Shown piece by piece: positions 29,380 through 33,880 of a stretch of DNA of 33,880 nucleotides; the stretch's first letter is position 1; every line of letters begins with the position of its first letter. The translations under genes were made by a program, and so were the position numbers. Origin of the DNA: a virus; the IMG/VR virus record IMGVR_UViG_3300025687_000169, positions 1 to 33,880 of that record; one strand, given 5' to 3'. A model generated the notes under the pieces. The model searched no databases and had not been told where the DNA came from. It saw only the letters and a list, made by a program, of their open reading frames with translations.

Positions 29380-29411
29380 GGGGCATGGGTTACAGATGCC
29401 CCGCATTTTTT
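29380..29411 (+). terminator. Intrinsic terminator after the lipoprotein gene
   Basis: GGGGCAT and ATGCCCC form a 7-bp perfect stem with a 9-base loop, followed by GC and ATTTTTT. It lies directly before the ribosome binding site (AAAGGAGG) of the next small gene. Confidence 0.8.
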
Positions 29412-29424
29412 AAAGGAGGAACTT

Positions 29425-29700
29425 ATGACAAACGAGAATAATTTTAGCAACAAGAACGTTGCCTTCGTAGCGGTTGCGGTTTTTGCCGTCTTTGCTGGTG
29501 TCACAAGCATGATGTTTATTAACACCGAGCCAACCGACGAAGATCGAACAAACAACATTGAGACCATCGAGGTCGTCGCCGAGCCAGCCGAGGAAGCTGA
29601 GCCGGAGGTTGTTGAGGTTGTTGAAGATGTTGAGGTCGAAGAGACCGAGCCCGTTTTTGACGAGGCCAATAACATTATGACCGACAACCACGAGCACTGA
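29425..29700 (+). CDS. Single-pass membrane protein with acidic exterior tail
   Basis: A 91-residue protein with AAAGGAGG 7 bases before its ATG. A polar N-terminus of 10 residues is followed by one membrane helix (about residues 11-31, VAFVAVAVFAVFAGVTSMMF). After it comes a highly acidic tail rich in Glu and Val (repeats of EVVE, EVEE), ending NHEH. The expected topology is N-terminus inside and tail in the periplasm. It has no cleavage site typical of a secreted protein. It stands between gp32 and UvsX, with a terminator before it. A superinfection-immunity or envelope role is possible; no family is recognised. Confidence 0.75.
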   Translation: MTNENNFSNKNVAFVAVAVFAVFAGVTSMMFINTEPTDEDRTNNIETIEVVAEPAEEAEPEVVEVVEDVEVEETEPVFDEANNIMTDNHEH

Positions 29701-29705
29701 AATAA

Positions 29706-30824
29706 ATGCCTAAGAGAACAAAGGCAAAGGCAGGAAAGCTTTCCATCGCTGAGATGCGAAAGCTTGTCAACAAGAAGGCAGGTGCAACAGTTGCCCACGA
29801 TCTGTCAGGGACAAACCCGACAGAGGTTACCGAGTGGATCCCAACTGGTTCCCGCTGGCTAAACTCCATCATTTGTCGTGGAAAGTACGCCGGTATTCCA
29901 GTAGGAAAGATCTCGGAGATCGCTGGTCTTTCTGCCTCTGGTAAGTCTTACATGGCTGCCCAGATCGCAGGCAACGCCCAGAAGATGGGCATTGATGTCG
30001 TCTATTTTGATTCAGAGTCAGCTATTGACCCTGACTTTCTGACAAACGCCGGCTGTGATGTAGATGATCTACTTTACATTCAAGCATCGTCAGTTGAGTT
30101 TGTTTTGGAAACTATTGAAGAACTCTTAGCAGGAAACGAGAACCGAATGCTGTTTATTTGGGACTCCCTTGCTATGACGCCTTCTACCACCGACATTGAA
30201 GGCGATTTTAACCCGCTTTCAAGCATGGCTGTCAAGCCACGCATCTTGTCAAAGGGTTTCGCAAAGCTAACCGTTCCTATTGCGAATTCGCAGTCCACGC
30301 TTCTTATTCTAAACCAGTTGAAGACGAACATTACCTCAAACATTGCGGAAGCAAGGTTGGAGCCATATTTCACCCCAGGCGGCAAGGCAGCCATTTATGC
30401 CTATTCTCTTCGCATCTGGCTGACTGCTCGTAAGGGCAAGTCAAGCTACATTTATGATGACAAGGGTTTCCGGGTTGGCACAGAGGTAAAGGCAAAGATT
30501 AAGAAGTCCCGTTTCGGTTCAGATGGTCGAGAATGCACGTTCAAGATCCTTTGGGCTGGGGATGATGTTAAAATCCAAGACGAAGAGTCGTGGCTTGAAG
30601 CTATTAAAAGTTCCAAGCACCTCACGAATGCAGGCGCTTGGTGGACTTTGCATTACGAAGATGGAAAAACCGAAAAGTTCCAGTCAGCTAACTGGTTGGA
30701 AAAGTTGCAGAACGACACATTCCGAGAAAGAGTTTTCAAGCTTATGGAAGAAGAAGTCATTCTCCGCTTTGACAACAAGGCAGTCGACGCCAAGGAGTTT
30801 TACGATATAGACGGCGAAGAATGA
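29706..30824 (+). CDS. uvsX: UvsX-type RecA-like recombinase
   Basis: A 372-residue protein (T4 UvsX has 391). Walker A is GLSASGKS (74-81), the T4-like variant of GPESSGKT. The catalytic Glu lies in FDSESAID (Glu104), and Walker B is MLFIWDS (148-154). QLKTNI (204-209) marks the DNA-binding loop region. It catalyses strand exchange for recombination-dependent replication and repair with gp32. ATG 29706 follows the 91-residue gene after 5 bases with no strong Shine-Dalgarno, so it may depend on coupling. It sits downstream of gp32 and upstream of the deaminase, exonuclease and helicase genes. Confidence 0.92.
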   Translation: MPKRTKAKAGKLSIAEMRKLVNKKAGATVAHDLSGTNPTEVTEWIPTGSRWLNSIICRGKYAGIPVGKISEIAGLSASGKSYMAAQIAGNAQKMGIDVVYFDSESAIDPDFLTNAGCDVDDLLYIQASSVEFVLETIEELLAGNENRMLFIWDSLAMTPSTTDIEGDFNPLSSMAVKPRILSKGFAKLTVPIANSQSTLLILNQLKTNITSNIAEARLEPYFTPGGKAAIYAYSLRIWLTARKGKSSYIYDDKGFRVGTEVKAKIKKSRFGSDGRECTFKILWAGDDVKIQDEESWLEAIKSSKHLTNAGAWWTLHYEDGKTEKFQSANWLEKLQNDTFRERVFKLMEEEVILRFDNKAVDAKEFYDIDGEE

Positions 30825-30837
30825 TAAAACATTCCGC

Positions 30838-30866
30838 TTGACTTTGATGCCCCAACACGCTACTAT
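30838..30866 (+). promoter_or_regulatory. Sigma-70 promoter for the deaminase gene
   Basis: TTGACT, 17 bases, TACTAT, followed by AAG. The -10 lies in the loop of the inverted repeat at 30847-30882. A start near 30873 would give a leader of about 16 bases before ATG 30889. Confidence 0.6.
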
Positions 30867-30882
30867 AAGAGTGTTGGGGCAT
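30847..30882 (+). promoter_or_regulatory. 12-bp perfect inverted repeat around the deaminase promoter -10
   Basis: ATGCCCCAACAC and GTGTTGGGGCAT are exact reverse complements with a 12-base spacer containing the -10. As RNA it forms a stable hairpin in transcripts from uvsX, covering the weak ribosome site (TTGGGG). Transcripts from the local promoter would start inside the right arm and be free of it. It may also be an operator or a weak terminator; the following bases (TTCTTGTAT) are not a strong T-run. Confidence 0.65.
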
Positions 30883-30888
30883 TCTTGT

Positions 30889-31284
30889 ATGAAGATCAAG
30901 GGACGCCATAGGCGCTATGTTGACCTGGCTCGTCGTCTTGCGGAGGGTTCTACCTATTCGCTACACAGGCACGGAGCCATTTTGGTAAAGGGCGGAAGCG
31001 TCCTAAACTGGTCGGCAAACCAAAACAAGGTTCAGAGGTGGGCACAACGCTTTCGGGCTCATGGCTGCGGACACGCAACCCACCACGCTGAACTTGGTGC
31101 TATTCTTGGCGTTGCGAGAGACAAAACCCGAGGGTCAGACATTTATGTTGTCAGGATCAGCAAGCAGGGTTCTCTTCTTCTTTCCAAGCCTTGTCCCATG
31201 TGTGAAGAGGTTCTTCGTCATGTTGGTGTCAAGAGGGTGTTCTACTCCATTGACGACCAGACGATCGAGTGTTATAAACTATAA
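30889..31284 (+). CDS. Zinc-dependent cytidine/deoxycytidylate deaminase-like protein
   Basis: A 131-residue protein with the deaminase zinc motifs: HAE (His66, Glu68 in ATHHAELGAI) and PCPMC (Cys102, Cys105). The strand order RRHGAILVKGG... then YVVRIS and VKRVFYS matches the cytidine deaminase fold. Upstream in-frame starts exist (ATG 30847), but they lie inside the hairpin and before the predicted transcription start, so ATG 30889 is preferred. Standing among replication genes and near a ribonucleotide reductase, it most likely acts on dCMP or a free nucleotide, supplying dUMP for dTTP. The substrate cannot be read from the motifs. It is shorter than T4 Cd (193). Confidence 0.8.
   Translation: MKIKGRHRRYVDLARRLAEGSTYSLHRHGAILVKGGSVLNWSANQNKVQRWAQRFRAHGCGHATHHAELGAILGVARDKTRGSDIYVVRISKQGSLLLSKPCPMCEEVLRHVGVKRVFYSIDDQTIECYKL
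31250..31278 (+). promoter_or_regulatory. Sigma-70 promoter before the exonuclease gene
   Basis: TTGACG, 17 bases, TATAAA, five of six matches at each element. It overlaps the end of the deaminase CDS and lies 25 bases before the exonuclease start. Confidence 0.5.
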
Positions 31285-31302
31285 ACAGAACTTGGAGGGA
31301 AA

Positions 31303-32283
31303 GTGGAAAATAAGAAGAAGCGAGTGGTTATTATTGACGCCCTTAACGCCTTTATAAGAAACTATATTGTAAATGGGATGATCTCTACTAATGGCAACCC
31401 TGTTGGTGGTGCCGTTGGTTTCCTAAACTCCATGAAGAAGATCATGCGAGAAGCAAATCCAGACCAAGTTATTATTGCTTGGGATGGTGCTGGTGGCTCA
31501 CAGAAGCGTCGTCAGACCGTCAAGGAGTACAAGCAGGGTCGTAAGCCTCTCCGTAAGAACTACGAGATCGAAGGTATGTCAGAGCAGTCCCAAAAGGAAA
31601 ATATGATCTGGCAGCAGCAGATCCTTATGGAAATGCTAAACGAAATGCCGATCATCCAGCTTGTGCTTGATAAGGTCGAGGCAGACGACATTATTGCTGC
31701 TGTCGTCCAGTCTCCTCGCTACAAGGGTTGGCAAAAGGTTATTGTGTCCTCCGACAAGGACTTCCTGCAACTCTTGGATAATGAGACTGTCCTTTACCGA
31801 CCTATTCAAAAGAAGGCTTGGACAAAGAAGACTGTCATTGACGAGTATGGCATTTCCCCAGAGAACTTTGTCATCGCCCGTGCTATTGCCGGCGACAAGT
31901 CCGATAACCTCGTCGGCATCCAGGGCGCAGGTCTGAAAACCATTTCCAAGCGCCTCGCGTTTCTTTGCGAAGACAAGATGCACACGCTTTCCGATGTAAG
32001 GCGGTTCTGCGAAGACACTAACGAAAAGGTCAAGTTTTATTCCAATGTTGTCGAAGGCTGGGACACAGTGGAGACTAATTACAAGGTCATGAACTTGACA
32101 CCACCCAGCATTTCGGTGCAGGGTCGTCATAAGATCAACCATGCTCTTGAAAACTTCTTGCTTGAACTAAATGCAACAGGTCTCAAGAAGGCATCGGTCA
32201 GTCATGGCTTTGGCTCTTACAATTGGACGGAACTGTTCACGATGTTCCGTGGCATGATCGAGAAGAGTAAGCAAAGTGCTTGA
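31303..32283 (+). CDS. rnh: 5'-3' exonuclease / RNase H, T4 Rnh-like (FEN family)
   Basis: A 326-residue protein (T4 RNase H has 305). The metal-binding acidic residues of the FEN family are in order: Asp12 (VVIIDALN), Asp61 (IIAWDGAG), Glu126, Asp128, Asp129 (VEADDIIA), Asp151, Asp153 (SSDKDFLQL), Asp198, Asp201 (GDKSDNLVG). The helix-hairpin-helix GIQGAGLKTI follows. It removes RNA primers and 5' flaps on the lagging strand. This supplies the 5'-nuclease that the short polymerase lacks. The start is GTG 31303 with GGAGGG 4 bases before it. Its stop overlaps the helicase reading frame by 8 bases. Confidence 0.88.
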   Translation: MENKKKRVVIIDALNAFIRNYIVNGMISTNGNPVGGAVGFLNSMKKIMREANPDQVIIAWDGAGGSQKRRQTVKEYKQGRKPLRKNYEIEGMSEQSQKENMIWQQQILMEMLNEMPIIQLVLDKVEADDIIAAVVQSPRYKGWQKVIVSSDKDFLQLLDNETVLYRPIQKKAWTKKTVIDEYGISPENFVIARAIAGDKSDNLVGIQGAGLKTISKRLAFLCEDKMHTLSDVRRFCEDTNEKVKFYSNVVEGWDTVETNYKVMNLTPPSISVQGRHKINHALENFLLELNATGLKKASVSHGFGSYNWTELFTMFRGMIEKSKQSA

Positions 32284-33709
32284 CAGGCGACCCAAGGTGG
32301 GCTACATTCAAAAGACGGGGGACAGTGATTTGGAGAAGAAGCAGAAGCCGAGTTTCAGCAAATTTGGCAAGGATTTTCAAGAAACTCTATGCCAGATGAT
32401 CTTGCTGGATCGTCCTTTTGCCGACCAGATCATGGAAGTTCTAGATATTAACTTTTTGGAACTCCACTACCTCCGTGTCTTTATTCGTAAGATCTTTGAG
32501 TACCGGGAGAAGTATAATGTTCACCCGACTTACAAGATCATGATTTCTATTATTCGTGCCGAGATCGAGGACGAGAACGCAGCAACCCAGCAGCAGTTGA
32601 GAAACTACTTTGCTCGCATTCACGATTCCGTCGTTAGCGGCTCCGAGTATGTAAAGAAGACAGCACTTGACTTTTGCCGAAAGCAAAAGTTGAAGGAAGC
32701 AATGATCAAGTCAGTCAAACTACTTGAACGCTCTTCATTTGACGAGATCTCCAAGATCATCAACGATGCAATCAAGTTGGGCGACTATTCTGATCATGGC
32801 TACGATTATGTAAAAGACTTTGAGAAGCGCTTTGAGATCAAGGCCCGAAACCCGATTACAACAGGGTGGAAGGAGATTGATGAAATTTGTAAGGGTGGTC
32901 TTGGTAAGGCAGAACTTGGCGTCGTTATTGCCCCCACAGGTGCCGGAAAGTCAATGGTTCTCGTTCACTTGGGAGCCCAGGCGATCAAACACGGCAAGAC
33001 AGTAGTTCATTACACACTTGAGCTTGCTGATACCGTCGTGGCTGGTCGTTATGACTCTTGTCTTACCAAGATCCCCCTTTCTCAAATGCATACTTTCAAG
33101 GAGGAGATCTATGAGAAAGTTCAGGATCTTGAGGGTGTGCTTCTCGTAAAGGAATATCCCACAAAGTCAGCATCTACGCGGACTCTGCGAACTCACCTTG
33201 AAAAGTTGAAGATGAAGGACATAGATCCTGATATGGTTATTGTTGACTATGCAGATCTTTTGCGTCCAGTTTCTTCTGGAAGAGAGAAAAGACATGAACT
33301 CGAATCTATTTATGAAGAGTTGCGTGGTCTGGCCAAAGAGTTCAATTGCTCTTTCTGGACTGCCTCTCAAACGAATAGGTCAGGACTCAATGCAGAAGTT
33401 ATCACAATGGAATCCATTTCCGAGGCATTCAACAAATGCTTTGTGTCTGACTTCATTTTCTCACTTTCGAGAACAGTAGAAGATAAGCAAAACAATACAG
33501 GAAGGTTTTTTGTTGCCAAGAACAGGAACGGACCTGATGGACTCGTATTCCCTGTTAAAATGCACACATCAAATGTAAGTATTGAAGTTATCAAGCCAAC
33601 GGACGAAGAAGCATCCACTATCTCTGTCAAGGACCAAAGTGAGATTCTGAAAGAAAAGTACAAGAAGTTTAGGAAAGAGCAGAAGGAACAAAAAGAAGGA
33701 GCAAAATAA
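32276..33709 (+). CDS. 41: Replicative DNA helicase, T4 gp41/DnaB-like
   Basis: A 477-residue protein (T4 gp41 has 475). It has a helical N-terminal domain, then a RecA-like ATPase: Walker A IAPTGAGKS (218-226), YTLELAD (about 246-252) with the catalytic Glu, Walker B MVIVDYADLL (about 320-329), and WTASQTNRSG (about 359-368) with the sensor Gln. It unwinds the fork ahead of the polymerase. The start is uncertain: GTG 32276 has no Shine-Dalgarno and overlaps the exonuclease gene, while in-frame TTG 32330 (19th codon onward, with GGGGGA upstream) fits the promoter at 32280. The C-terminus is a Lys/Glu tail (KEQKEQKEGAK), shared with ribosome-site sequence for the next gene. Confidence 0.9.
   Translation: MLDRRPKVGYIQKTGDSDLEKKQKPSFSKFGKDFQETLCQMILLDRPFADQIMEVLDINFLELHYLRVFIRKIFEYREKYNVHPTYKIMISIIRAEIEDENAATQQQLRNYFARIHDSVVSGSEYVKKTALDFCRKQKLKEAMIKSVKLLERSSFDEISKIINDAIKLGDYSDHGYDYVKDFEKRFEIKARNPITTGWKEIDEICKGGLGKAELGVVIAPTGAGKSMVLVHLGAQAIKHGKTVVHYTLELADTVVAGRYDSCLTKIPLSQMHTFKEEIYEKVQDLEGVLLVKEYPTKSASTRTLRTHLEKLKMKDIDPDMVIVDYADLLRPVSSGREKRHELESIYEELRGLAKEFNCSFWTASQTNRSGLNAEVITMESISEAFNKCFVSDFIFSLSRTVEDKQNNTGRFFVAKNRNGPDGLVFPVKMHTSNVSIEVIKPTDEEASTISVKDQSEILKEKYKKFRKEQKEQKEGAK
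32280..32308 (+). promoter_or_regulatory. Sigma-70 promoter overlapping the exonuclease/helicase junction
   Basis: TTGACA, 17 bases, TACATT, third copy of the GCTACATT form. If active, transcripts would start near 32315, after the annotated GTG of the helicase gene, which argues for a later helicase start. Confidence 0.45.
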
Positions 33710-33712
33710 ACT

Positions 33713-33880
33713 ATGGATCTATCAACAGAAATACTTTCAGACATCACCGTGCACATGAAGTATGCCAAGTATGTGCCAGAACTATATCGACGCGAAACCT
33801 TTAAGGAGATCGTAGATCGAAACAAGGCTATGCATGTAAAGAAATATCCTGCGCTTGAAGAAGAAATAAACGCAGCTTAT
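33713..33880 (+). CDS. Ribonucleotide reductase, probably class II (B12-dependent), 5' part only
   Basis: Only 56 residues are in the window; the frame is open at the end. ILSDITVHMKYAKYVPEL, then RRETFKEIVDRNKAMHVKKY, is a pattern I associate with adenosylcobalamin-dependent ribonucleotide reductases of phages and bacteria; NrdA-type enzymes start differently. It would make deoxynucleotides for replication. The catalytic cysteines are beyond the window, so class cannot be confirmed. ATG 33713 follows the helicase stop by 3 bases, with AAGGAG at about 33695 inside the helicase gene. Confidence 0.7.
   Translation, partial: MDLSTEILSDITVHMKYAKYVPELYRRETFKEIVDRNKAMHVKKYPALEEEINAAY

Noticed and set aside
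29226-29798. 190-residue reverse-strand ORF covering the lipoprotein and 91-residue genes
   Set aside because: It reads low-complexity Thr and Glu codons backward, crosses a terminator and two genes with good ribosome sites, and shows no domain.
1-33880. tRNA genes, CRISPR arrays, integrase or transposase
   Set aside because: No cloverleaf-like segment with CCA-adjacent acceptor, no regularly spaced repeats, and no recombinase motifs were seen by reading; a tRNAscan run could still find a degenerate one.

Overview
The window is a stretch of a T4-like contractile-tailed phage genome (Myoviridae-type, Caudoviricetes). Every convincing gene lies on the + strand, genes are packed with short gaps or stop/start overlaps, and the T4 core set is recognisable by protein motifs: prohead protease (gp21), scaffold (gp22), major capsid protein (gp23), neck proteins (gp13, gp14 and gp15-like), sheath (gp18), two tail-tube paralogues (gp19), a gp26-like baseplate/chaperone protein, tape measure, tube cap, LysM/gp53-like protein and a probable hub. 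A replication block follows: family A DNA polymerase, gp32, UvsX, a 5'-3' exonuclease, the gp41-type helicase and the start of a ribonucleotide reductase. I cannot name the host from the sequence. Shine-Dalgarno sites are strong, which fits a Gram-negative host, and one small lipoprotein with Ser/Asp/Thr/Gly repeats recalls surface lipoproteins of Myxococcota and other former Deltaproteobacteria. That is only a hint.

Layout. Bases 1-1614 hold two conserved-looking phage genes of unknown role, a small CxxC membrane protein and a possible 16-residue ORF. Bases 1655-7658 are the head module. It is interrupted between protease and scaffold (2735-4796) by a beta-rich protein, a protein with two adhesin-like repeats and a phage copy of ribosomal protein bS21. 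Bases 7753-10732 encode a small Ala/Pro-rich protein and the neck. Bases 10810-25910 encode the tail and baseplate, including a likely +1 programmed frameshift just upstream of the tape-measure region. Bases 25929-33880 are replication and nucleotide metabolism, carrying accessory genes: a GC-rich foreign-looking ORF, a divergent FtsZ/tubulin-like protein, a lipoprotein and a small membrane protein.

Regulation. Six late transcription units (heads near 2735, 4873, 7753, 10810, 13829 and 16711) start with the same box, ACTATTTA(T/C), whose reverse complement contains the T4 late-promoter core TATAAATA at three sites. In contrast, the replication half carries several near-consensus sigma-70 promoters with exactly 17-base spacing, three of them sharing GCTACATT at the -10. 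Strong intrinsic terminators follow the capsid gene, the gp26-like region and the lipoprotein gene. The deaminase promoter lies inside a 12-bp inverted repeat that would hide its ribosome binding site in read-through transcripts.

I see no tRNA genes, CRISPR array, insertion sequence or integrase. Portal, terminase, tail fibres, gp5 lysozyme/spike, gp25 and gp6 are not in the window. No gene-free stretch exceeds 300 bases. The least ordinary items are the tubulin-like gene, the bS21 gene, the frameshift and the GC-rich ORF wedged between overlapping neighbours.
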